From positions 1 through 64,000 of the forward strand of contig JAHNEJ010002393.1 of the NCBI GenBank assembly GCA_022559845.1: DNA of 64,000 nt. The letters are read 5' to 3'. The position numbers were made by a program, and so were the translations under genes. This document shows, in pieces, positions 54,451 to 64,000 of this stretch (position 1 is the stretch's first letter; every line of letters starts with the position of its first letter). This DNA comes from Amorphophallus konjac (taxonomy: Eukaryota > Streptophyta > Magnoliopsida > Alismatales > Araceae). The notes under the pieces were generated by a model. That model was not told the origin of the DNA and made no database searches. It saw nothing but the letters and a program-made list of their open reading frames with translations.

Positions 54451-55390
54451 AATATACATTAATGTCTTAAAGCGTTTACCACTAAGTCTTCACTTATATT
54501 TTATACATAATGATGCTTGTTGCCTTGGTGCTTGAGCTTGGCACCTTACATCGCTCCACACTTGAATTGATACATTAAACTTTAGCTGTGAAGGGCATCT
54601 TTAACCATGAAATCTCTTGCTGCTAACATGATAATGACAACTTTACAGCTGATATCTTTTGTCTACAAAGCTCCATGCTGATATCTAGGAATTTACAGCC
54701 TGAAGTAAACCAAGTATTGACAACTGACTTGCAATGTCTCCTATGGGTTAATGATACAAAATCCTCTGACCCCAAACTACTAAAAGGGCTGGCAATAAGT
54801 ACTATTGTAAAAAAAGAGATTGACAAAAGCAGGGTAGAAAAGTGTATCAGCTCTGAAAATCCCCCAAAATCTACGGCTCCAAAAATGTCATACCATCACC
54901 CTGCCCTCCTTTCTGCATATGCCCATTGGGACGCCTGGACCGTAAGATATTGGGCCATGATAAGTATCATATATCAGTGCCCAGACCATTGAAGAGCAGC
55001 TGACCTCCCTTCACCCCACACAATAACATCAGCCCATCCATCTAGCCATTATTGTGCTATGTTTGGAAATCCTCTGGAATCTTAAACCAGATCACTCCGA
55101 GTATCACGTAGGACTATCCACCAGAAACTCCACCTGCTCCACTATTTCAGTTGCCCATCAATGGAGGTCCGACGAGACTGGGAAATACTAGCACATGCAC
55201 ATACTGTAGCCAGATGAAAGCCACCCAAGCACCATGAAGGTGAAAAGGTGCAGAATGACGCACCATTAACCACAACGTTGGCACCCAAAATATCTGAGAG
55301 AAGTGGCCAGTTCCACACGTTGCCAACTGAAGCCTTGCCATCGTGTCAGAAAAACCAGTGACTAGAGTACTATATGAGGAAAAAGGCATA
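54451..55390. other. No gene recognised
   Basis: Unique-looking AT-rich sequence. The frame at 54675-54992 has no recognisable domain. Confidence 0.4.
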
Positions 55391-56610
55391 TTTTTTTAAA
55401 GTGGGTAGTACCACTCTGGTATAAAATGAAAAAAGGGGATGTACAAGTATAATCAATGAGCTCTCAAAAAATCCCTGTACAAAAGACACACCAAGATAGT
55501 GTGAGACACTCTACCCCCGGCAAAACAAAAAAAGGGAGTTGAGAGAATTCACATTACAAAACAACTCCACCCATTCTCTCACTCTGTCACAAATGAAAGA
55601 TACAAGAGTCCTCTGCTCTAGCTTCCCTCCTAAAAACCCTATTGTTCCGTTCACCCCACAAAGATCAAAGAGTAGCATGCAGGATCAGCAACAACACAGT
55701 ACAATCTCCTCTAGGGGCCACCTTCTACCCCATGTCGAAATGAAGTGATGCACCTCTTTCTACCGGCCAAGGACACAGCTGGCTCTCCTAGCAATCCCCT
55801 CCCACACCTCTTGTGAGTAGGTACAGCCTACAAACAGGTGATCGATGATATCATCCTTCTATCCACATAGGCAGCAGGTCAGTTAGATACACAGAAGGAA
55901 CTAGAGCAACCTACCTTGAGTGGGCAACCTCCCGCCTTCACCTTCAGCGGACTCCGCAACCTTCACACCTAAGGGGCAAGGCTATGGCGCACCGATCCGT
56001 CAGAGATAATGGTGCAACCTGACCTCACTGAGAATGTCCTCTCCTTCCCCACCTCCAAGTCCAAGCATCCTCCTTATCAGAATGTGGATCATAGATGAGG
56101 AGGAAGAGTAGCAAGCCCTGGAGTTGCTCCATCTCGTCGATCATGAGGTCCCTCCTGAAGGTCGGTACCCAAATGCCTCTTGAAAGCTAGGGGTCAAAAG
56201 CCCGAGCGACCGACCCCCAAGGGTCAGCTGAAACAACAAAGAGGCTGAGAAAAAAGACCCCCAACGTGAAGTCGCCGCACCATATGTCCTTCCAAAAAAG
56301 ACAATGGTCGCCTTTCCCTAGTCAAACCCGTATGCCGCAGGAGATAACATCCTTGCAAGTCAAAATGTCACACCAAATTGGTGAAGTCCGATATTGTGCT
56401 GCTGTATCCATATCCCAAAATCTCCTCCTATCCAAGTATCTCTGCTTGATAACCTGCACCCACAGTCCATCATCTTATGTCCTCAACCTCCACAGCCACT
56501 TGTACAAGAGAGCCAAATTAAAGTCTCTAACATCTTTGATCCCCAGGCCTCCCTCTTCCTTGTCGGTAGCCACTCTTCCCTACTTGATATCATGTCATCT
56601 CCGACATCTC
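55391..56610 (-). mobile_element. L1 LINE copy 4, 5'-truncated, minus strand
   Basis: The minus strand ends with ..GGTACTACCCACTTT plus poly-A at 55391. The region near 55850 reads DDIIDHLFVGCTYSQEVWE, corresponding to the zinc-knuckle domain of L1 copy 2. It is heavily decayed. The right border is at a poly-C run near 56610. Confidence 0.75.
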
Positions 56611-56625
56611 CCCCCCCCCCTCCCA

Positions 56626-57125
56626 TACCGAAAGTTGATGATTTGGTCGTTAAAACAAAAAGGCGAGAAGATCATTTGGCCGACTTGCGTCTGATCTTCG
56701 AGAGACTTCGGCAATACTGACTCAAAATGAATCCAATGAAATGCACCTTTAGTGTCTCAAGTGACAAGTTTCTCAGCTTTGTGGTCAGGTATCAGGAGAT
56801 AGAAATTGATCATGACAAAATTAAGACTATAAGGGAACTGACTCCGTCTAAAAATTTAACAGAGTTCATATCTCTGCAAGGAAGACTTGCCTACATCAAG
56901 CGGTTCATTTCCAACCTCTCTGGAAGGTGCATGCCTTTCGATAAATTGATGAAGAAATGAGCACCTTTCGCATGGGATGAAGAATGCCAGAAGACCCATG
57001 AACAAATCAAAAAATATATACTCACTCCTCCCATATTAGAGACACCTGTTAAAGGGAAGCCTCTCATTCTCTACATTGCCGCTATGGATGTTTCTCTGGG
57101 AGCACTCATACTTGCAAACTCCTAG
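56626..57125 (+). pseudogene. Ty3/gypsy (Tat-like) reverse transcriptase to RNase H fragment
   Basis: It starts at the catalytic region (VDDLVVKTKRREDHLADLRL) and continues MNPMKCTFSVSSDKFLSF, SLQGRLAYIKRFISNLSGRC and, after a stop at 56958, APFAWDEECQ and KPLILYIAAMDVSLGALILA. Internal stops show decay. The expected continuation (EGKEQPLYYLSR) appears only at 59785, after a foreign insertion. Confidence 0.88.
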
Positions 57126-59750
57126 GATGAGAAGTGGGTCCCTTGTTCTTGACAAGAATAGTTCCAACCTTAGTTACCCCTCTCTGACTTTCTACTACTA
57201 AGTAGCACTTCAGCTATTCAATTATAGAATAGATTCCGACCAAGCAGGAGAAGGCTCATCTCTCTGCCTGCTCCATGCTGTATAGCCTAAGGATCATGAG
57301 CTGGTTTAATGCTATAATACATTAGATCTGCCCGGTCATTTCGGTAGATGAAGTAGTGGGAGGTCGCGAGTTCGGGGCGCGTGTTAAGTTGAAAATTTCT
57401 AACATTGCGGGGTTTGAGTTTCGAAATTTCCAGAACTCTTAATATGAATATACACCAAATCAAATGACGCATCGAGCGAGACCATTCTGTTCCATTGTGA
57501 ATGAGAGACGTTTTGTTTTCGACCAAGATCTACTCCAGCTTCGTGTCATTTTTGAACACAGCGATCAGCAAGCAGCAAGCGGGGGAGAGTCAAGTAAAGT
57601 ACAACACAGGACAGGGTGGGGCACGCCAAAGCAACCCGAGGCCCAAAAAAAGAAGTAATTAAATGCTCAGTAACCTTTGCCCCTGCTGTTCGCTTTTTGT
57701 AATGGAGAGTTTCGGGATTTCTACTTTACTGACGAGGCATAGGATTTGTTCCCGTGCGAGTCGGTATCTGTAGTTCCTCGCTGGTAGAGGAGTCGGAGCT
57801 CCCCAAAGTTGAGTAGAAGATGGCTGCTCCTTGAGGCTTACCAATACCTTTTAGGTCGGATCCCTCAAACAAAATTAGCTTTCGGTGCGGTTACTTGATC
57901 CTCTCGTCTATAGCGAGATCTCTGTTTAGGATGAAAGGTATCTCTGACTCCGTGGATCTTAGGATTCGAGGTGAACAGGTGATTCTCACTGGGTTTCCGA
58001 ACCATTCTAAGAAGGGCATTCGCTTGCTGATGCAACTGATCGAGCCTCTGCTAATGCTTTTGTCTCAACCCAATTAAGCAGATGTGCCTTCCTACCCCTA
58101 CTGAGAAACCTTAGCTTGACTTCACTCGTTCAAATAAGAATCATTCATTCTCTTGAATGTTTTCAGCTTTAGTTATCACTTCCAACATCTTAGCTTGAAG
58201 ATCTAAGTTTATTTTTAGGAACCTCTTTATCTTATTAATTAAAGAAAAACAGTTGGAACACGGTCTCATAGTTATCCCACACGGCAGCTTCTGATTTTGC
58301 AGGCAAATCGTCAAGCCCTTGTGCCTTCCTCACCCATGAGGGTTGGAAGCTAACTGCTTCCCTCGCTCGTTGCACTCCATTCCCCATAAAATAAAATGGG
58401 GGGATATCAACTAAGAACCACTCGTTAGTGAAAGGACAGGCCTATTCATAGAGCTGGGTGAGGAGGGGGTACAAGTGAGCGGGTTATAAAGACGCCTAGC
58501 CTGAAAGCAAGTCGCAAGCGCCCTCTTTGCCCCGATGACCCATACTTAATCAGGATCCATTACACACGATATGCCGACTCCTACTAAGAATCGTGGGTAC
58601 TCGTTGAGCTCACAGGAAGGATTCATAGACGTATAACTCGTTTCCTACGATCCAGCCTTCTCCGGGGCCATACTTATCACCCGATTCCTTCCCCAAAGCC
58701 TTGTGCTTGAAGATCTCAATTAGTTTGAACCGCAAGCGCCTTGTGATCTGTTATGTCGACTTGACAAGGCATTTCACAGGTGATCCAATGGAGCTCTTCT
58801 CGGCTTTTGTCTTCCCGTGGAATGGCAAGGATCCTCAATCATGTTTGTGCCAGGTTGATTCTCTTCCGGTGTTTACTATACTTGTTATGGTCAAATGTTC
58901 CACCAGACTGCCCTTTTCAAGTTTTGTGGGATAATAACTCCAAAAGAGCATGTCCACTATATGGTTATGGCGTTCCTTCTGACAAGTGGATAAGCCAGAT
59001 GAGGTTCTACCAAAGGTAGCAGGTCAAAAGCTTAGATAGGGGGTGGTGAGGATCAGATGAGCTAGACCAAACAGCTCACGTAGAAAGAGAACGTCACCGC
59101 TATAGCCGCAAGCGCCTACTATGGCCGTGACAGATCAAACAGAGGCTCCTCTATTGTTTCTATATGATAATAGGTAGTTAATCATACTCGTGGTGGGTCG
59201 TTTGTAGCGATCCCTTTGTTGATGACAAGGAGTATTTTCATCCTACTCGTAATAGGTCGCCACAAGCGCCTCTTTCTCTCTTGCATGGATAGAGAGAGAG
59301 GCGAGGCACCGTAGGCCCAACTCAACAGCCTCCCAACTTGAGGCATCAGCCAAGAAGGTAGTTGAGTTTGACTCTCTCCGTTCTCGGTGCAACATCAACG
59401 AGAATGGCCCATGTAGGCGGTAGTGTATGGAGCCCGGTTAAGCGGAACACCAACACGATCGCCGTCAATTAGTTATCGACCTGGGAGAAGGCGGGGTAGG
59501 TTGCCACGATATCGATCACATTTGAAAGGTGGGCTAAATGTGGGGAAGGGCAAGCGAGCTAGCTAGTCACGGGTAGTCACGAGTTTGGTTCTCTCAGTTG
59601 GCAAAGCTTTGAAACCAAGGGCGGTGGGTGGAACAAATGGGTGAGGAATCAAAGTCCACCAACCTGCTACTCAAACGCACCTTACGCCCAAGCTCCGGCG
59701 GAATATCCATACCACTCTATCGTTCATCGTGGGTTAGCATAGCTGACCAT
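57126..59750. other. Insertion resembling plant mitochondrial DNA
   Basis: About 2.6 kb with no transposon features separates two halves of one gypsy pol gene. It is less AT-biased than the surroundings, lacks simple repeats and contains recurrent CGCAAGCGCC words. This style reminds me of plant mitochondrial noncoding DNA, but I recognise no mitochondrial gene with certainty. The frames at 57464-57658, 57895-58077 and 58701-58934 are unassigned. Confidence 0.4.
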
Positions 59751-59751
59751 C

Positions 59752-60480
59752 ATGCAAATTCTGGAAGGTCCTGCTCTGGAAGAGGGCAAGGAACAACCGT
59801 TGTACTATCTCAGTAGGAACTTGGTCCGTCCTGAGCACCGGTATTCTCCCATGGAAAAGGTGTGCCTAGTATTGGTATTTGCCATCAAAAAGTTAAGACA
59901 CTATCTCATGACCTATCGGGTAGAGCTCATCTCAAAATGTGATCCGCTCAAATTCCTCCTCAGTCAGCCTGTTTTGTCATGAAAACTTGGGAAGTGGGCA
60001 CTTATCCTCAAAATTTGACATCACTTTCGTCCCACGGAAAGCAATCAAAGGGCAAGGGATGGCCAAATTTTTGGTCGCACATCCCGTACCAGAAGATTCA
60101 CCACTCAATACTGAGATGTCCGATGAGGAAGCATTGATGCCTCAGCAAGGAGCAGAAGAACAAGCTGAAGATGTCCCACCGCAAAGAGGGCATGACGTCC
60201 TCACCATCGACCTGCCATATTGGGAGTTGTACTTTGATAGCGCTTCCCGAACGGTCAAGAAGATCGATGGCATTACAAATTTTGCATTTGGAGCCAAGAT
60301 AGTCTTTGTCACAACTCAGGGCAGCATTCTACATAATTCATGTGCTCTAATGAAACCACTGACCAACAATGAGGCGGAGTATGAAGCACTAATTCATGTG
60401 CCAGACCAAGATCAAAGTAACACAAAAAGGAGGCTCGAAGAATTATCAAATTTTGAAGGCGAAAGACTATATAGGCCTAC
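59752..60480 (+). pseudogene. Ty3/gypsy RNase H fragment
   Basis: EEGKEQPLYYLSRNLVRPEH and SPMEKVCLVLVFAIKKLRHY, then after a frameshift near 59980 SSKFDITFVPRKAIKGQGMA and DLPYWELYFDSASRTVKKID (RNase H catalytic Asp region) and TNNEAEYEALI. The frame breaks near 60400. Confidence 0.88.
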
Positions 60481-60489
60481 AAACATCTA

Positions 60490-60726
60490 CAAGTGTATCA
60501 ATCCCATATGGCACGTGCTTATAACAACTTCGTCAAACAAAGGGTATTCAAAAGGAGCATCCTTGTTATGGTAAAAGAAAAGGAGGTCTTGGAGGGGAGA
60601 TCCAGCGACAAGTTCCGACTCAATTGGCGTGGACCTTACATTGTTCAAACGGTCTATGAAGGAGGACCGTACATGGTTGTTGATCATAAAAGAAATAATC
60701 TCTTTCCTCCTCTCAATGGCAAGTAA
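60490..60726 (+). pseudogene. Ty3/gypsy integrase C-terminal fragment
   Basis: SHMARAYNNFVKQRVFKRSI, then EVLEGRSSDKFRLNWRGPYI and VDHKRNNLFPPLNGK. These match the end of Tat-type integrases. The rest of RNase H and almost all of the integrase are missing, so there is a deletion near 60420-60490. Confidence 0.85.
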
Positions 60727-60811
60727 ATGAAGTTGTACTATGCACCAGAGTATGAATTGAAAGAACGATCATCTCGGGACATGTCCTTTCCTGACGAAGA
60801 TCAATATTGAC

Positions 60812-61930
60812 TAAAAAAAAAGTGGGGGAGGTTTAAAATAGAGGTGCCCTGACATACTTAGGCAACTGGTTCGCTGGTTGTCTAACGGTAAAAAAGTCAT
60901 AAAAACATGAATGAGGTGAAAAAAAATAGAAGGGCGCCTCAGCCAAAAATGGGCAAACCCTTGACACAAAAACCCGCAAGGGCACTTTGGAAAAAACTAA
61001 AGGGGGGCAACATTGGCGAAAACCCGAAAGAGCGCCAAAGTTGGAAAAGAAAAAAAATCTTTCTTATTACAGGTTGTCGATACGGGCAAGCCTTGTTCAA
61101 TGGCTTAGTCCCACAATGGCAACTGCGTTACAACAATTGGCCACTCGAATTTCCAATTCCTGGCTACATCGCCGAAATCGGCCCATAAAATTTGCCCCAG
61201 CATCCAAAGCTTATCGAACTCATCTTGAAACAACTTAAATCCCCGGACTCTGGCTATTCAAACCACCAAGGTCAGTCAGCCTAAAAAAAAAAAAGATATT
61301 TTTCAAATCTCTTGGCTATAAACCACAAAGGTCAGCCAACCTAAACTCAAAATTCAAATCCCTTGGCTACAAACCACAAAGGTCAACCGAAAACCTAAAC
61401 TCAAACTCAAATTCCTCGACTACAAACCACAAAGGTCAGCCAAAAACCTAAACTCAAATCCAAATTCCTCGACTACAAATCACAAAGGTCAGCAGAAATC
61501 TAAACTCAAATCCTATCCCTTGGCTACAAACAACAAAGGTCCGCCAACCCAGATTCCCATCTTTGGCTTTAAAACCACAAAGGTTGGCCAATTCAAATCC
61601 TAAGGTTTTGACCTCCAAACCACAAACGTCGGTCAACTCCAACTACCCAATCTCTGCAGATATTTCATTTGTCGCACTGGTGCTATACGTGTTCTCAAAA
61701 AAAAATGGTGCTTAAAATGCTGGTGCCCCGTGGATTTAGTCGGCCTCATTAGGAGGGTGTTTAAGGGTAAGAGTGTCGAACCCGACTGAGGTGAAAATCC
61801 GAGAGGACACCTCAGGCAAAAATAGGTTGTCCCTCAGTATGAAAACCCGCAAGAACGCACTGAAAAAAGTTAAAGGGGCCAACTTCGGCAAAAGTCCAAA
61901 AGGACGGTGGAGCTGGTAATGTAAGAATGA
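60812..61930 (+). mobile_element. Retroelement region downstream of pol: two related blocks around a tandem repeat
   Basis: An A-run followed by GTGGGGGAGG (60812-60832) could be a polypurine tract. Blocks at about 60836-61080 and 61700-61930 share GTGAAAATCC/AAAAATGGGC, AAACCCGCAAG and AAGGGGGCAAC-like words. Between them lie at least seven repeats of TACAAACCACAAAGGTCAGC plus CTCAAATTC (61255-61640). The same arrangement occurs in reverse at 4200-5310. Confidence 0.6.
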
Positions 61931-62187
61931 AAAAAGGAGAAGAAAAGAAAGAGAAGAGACAAATGATGAGAGAGAGAGAGAGAACAATTTCCACTCAACT
62001 CTATCTTTCTTTCTTTCATCATCAAAAAAGGAGTCCGAGACAAACCCTCGGAGTAACCAGGGATGAATGCTAAACAAGTCGCAAAAAGTCGTCAACTGGA
62101 TGCACAATCAACCATATGCAGAAAGAATGTTGTCAACTATATACAAGAAGTATGGTGCTGTCTACTACATGCAAGCAAAGTCAAATG

Positions 62188-63924
62188 CTAAACAAATTTG
62201 GCTAAAGTCCTGGTAATGCAAAAAGAAAAAAGGAAAAGCTCGTTAGGGTTTGGGCTCGCTCTTCTCCAACCCAAAAATGTGAGCCTCTCTCGAAAGGATC
62301 TCCTCTTAAAGCATGTCAAATTCATGTGAGAGGGTCGTTGTCTCAGCCGCTGCCCGGCATCCCTCCTCTTTAACACTCCTGGAGGTGGCAAGCAAGTCTT
62401 GAGCCTTTTGTAAGAGAGCATGCGCCTCGCTTTCTAATTCCTCTACTTTGATTGAGGCCTCTTTGCTACGGCCATGGGCAGCTTCAACTTGGATGTGTTT
62501 CTCTGCCTAGCCTAGATTGCCTTCAGATCAGAGAGCTTCTCTCGCTCCTATTGAATTATTGTCAGGGTCTTCATCTTCCACTCTTGGATGGCATGGGGAA
62601 TTTGTCCCACATGGCTTCAAGGGCTAACATCCAAGCCTTTTTGGGAATCCCAAACCCATGGTAGCCTCTGGTGTAGTCTTCAAGAATACTCCTCATATCC
62701 TCAGTCGAGAGGAGAGCATCCCGCTGAAGTAGAGGCTCAAGGTTTTGAAGTAACATGGCAGCCACGTCGGCATTTACTAGCAACACCCTTGGCTGCGGAA
62801 GGCTTGGCCATTCTATGCCCAAGGCAGGAAACTCTGAAGGCCTTGTCGGAGCATTTCCAATAGGGGCAATGATCATAAGACCTCTAAAGAAAAAGAGAAG
62901 CACAAGATTCTGACATATAATTTGCAAATCTATACCTGCAACGGGACTCAAAATAGGCTCCGCCCCCGAGGAAGTCCTCTCCTCCATCCCAAAAGATGAG
63001 GTAACAATAACAGCCGACTCAAAAGATGGAAGCGAAGAAGCTTCAACCAGCTAGGCATGCATGGCAGAGCTCCCTGCATATAAAAAAATGGATGATGGAT
63101 ACGGTGCAAGAAGACACTTCTAAAAAATAAAATGAAATGAGAATTACCTAATTCCATAGCACTGGTTCCCTCAAAAATCACAGGAGGGGCCGACTCGGTA
63201 AGAGTAGGTGTCTCCAAAGGAACCACTCCCTCCTCCGGAGTCGTCATGGGGGGCTTTCGGGATTGTAACATAGCTCTCATATTCTTTGGCTCCACCTCAT
63301 ACCCTCATCTACCTAAAATAATAAAGGATGAAATCAAAATAAGCGTGAGATCAGAGCCCGCCAATATTCCAGTATACAAAACACTGAAAAAGGGTAGAAG
63401 GAATCTACCTACTGGGCCGCTCTCAACGGTAGGGGTCACAACAGGGAATGCTTCTGAAGACAAGCCCTCAGAGGTTGTCTGAGCACCAAGGACATCATTT
63501 TGGCCCTGCTATTCCGGAAGGACCTCTGAGGCTTTATCGTTGTCAAGGGTCTCTTCGGCTGTGGGATCGGACCCCGTCTCCATCTGGCCACCGACTGTAA
63601 TAAGACGAAGCAATGCAATAAACGCCAATAACTCAAAGAAAAAGAAGATTAGCCAAAAAAGAGAGAGAGAGGTGAACAAGACAAGTTGTTTAACGGAAGG
63701 ATCACCAACTCCAGTTTCCATCAAGTTAGCGGTACAAACCAACAACCTCGGGGCAAAAGATGGTACGATGCAACTCGAAGCTCCTCTGGGAGGCTTTTCT
63801 CAATCACATCGGCAATGTCAAACGCCACAGTTACTTCACCCCTAAGGTCCTCATGATAATCTGAGAACTCGGTCCTCGAAAAAGGCTTAATGAGATCCGA
63901 GAACATATTCAAGGAGGCTGACAA
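62188..63924 (-). pseudogene. Antisense reading-frame remnants downstream of gypsy pol
   Basis: Minus-strand segments: 63721-63924 (SASLNMFSDLIKPFSRTEFS), 63436-63745, 62948-63295 (TPEEGVVPLETPTLTESAPP), 62571-62987 (LLVNADVAAMLLQNLEPLLQ.. to KFPMPSKSG) and about 62190-62460 (heptad-like, REAHIFGLEKSEPKP). They look like exons or broken pieces of one protein with a coiled-coil C-terminus. Some Tat-lineage elements (e.g. Grande, Retand) carry an antisense frame in this position. Its function is unknown. Confidence 0.5.
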
Positions 63925-64000
63925 ATCAGCGGCTACCCCATTTATAACAAATTAAATAAGAAAGGAATGATGAAAGAATGAGACAAGAAAAAAAGGGGAG

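Noticed and set aside
57464..58934. Small frames as mitochondrial genes
   Set aside because: None could be matched confidently to a known mitochondrial protein.
48825..64000. Search for the PAA1 exon with the GMxCxxC metal-binding domain
   Set aside because: Not found; the GC-rich segment at 51060-51460 was considered but no frame resembles the domain.

Overview
The window looks like nuclear DNA of a seed plant. It holds part of one recognisable host gene, encoding a chloroplast-envelope copper P1B-ATPase (PAA1/HMA6 type), surrounded by plant-type transposable elements: Ty3/gypsy, L1 and RTE LINEs, hAT, PIF/Harbinger, TRIM and MITEs. The very long, transposon-filled introns suggest a large-genome plant. 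I cannot name the species.

Host gene. On the minus strand, nine exons with consensus splice sites lie between 48824 and 29251. Joined in order they keep one reading frame across every junction (443 codons). They cover the linker after the metal-binding domain, the first membrane segments, the TGE actuator motif, the CPC ion site and the DKTGT phosphorylation site. The exon with the N-terminal metal-binding domain and the 3' exons (ATP-binding domain, last membrane segments) are not in the window. If the gene is complete, its flanking introns exceed 15 kb and 29 kb.

Left part (1-8870): relics of a Ty3/gypsy-like family with very long LTRs, copies A (about 697-2690) and B (6058-8772), plus simple-sequence arrays and a reverse-oriented piece of another retroelement (about 4200-5300). 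A solo LTR of the same family (copy C, 45312-48601) sits inside PAA1. All three share a TATA-like promoter motif followed by hairpin-forming minisatellites that differ completely between copies.

8870-27657: a nest of elements. An L1 LINE is split by a 15.6-kb insertion (9765-25365). The insertion carries a decayed PIF/Harbinger nuclease, a GRF zinc-finger reading frame, a TG-rich satellite, an apparently intact 5183-bp hAT transposon (15452-20634) inside that satellite, and an RTE LINE (22907-25022) with an 18-bp target duplication and only one stop codon in its remaining reading frame.

27860-54450: PAA1 exons and introns plus LINE copies, hAT MITEs related to the intact hAT, a fold-back MITE, a small element carrying a methylesterase gene fragment, and a tandem TRIM array of four LTRs. 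55391-64000: a minus-strand L1 fragment, then a decayed Tat-like Ty3/gypsy element. Its pol region is interrupted by about 2.6 kb of DNA that resembles plant mitochondrial sequence, and an antisense reading frame lies downstream of pol.

No tRNA, rRNA, CRISPR or bacterial genes were recognised.
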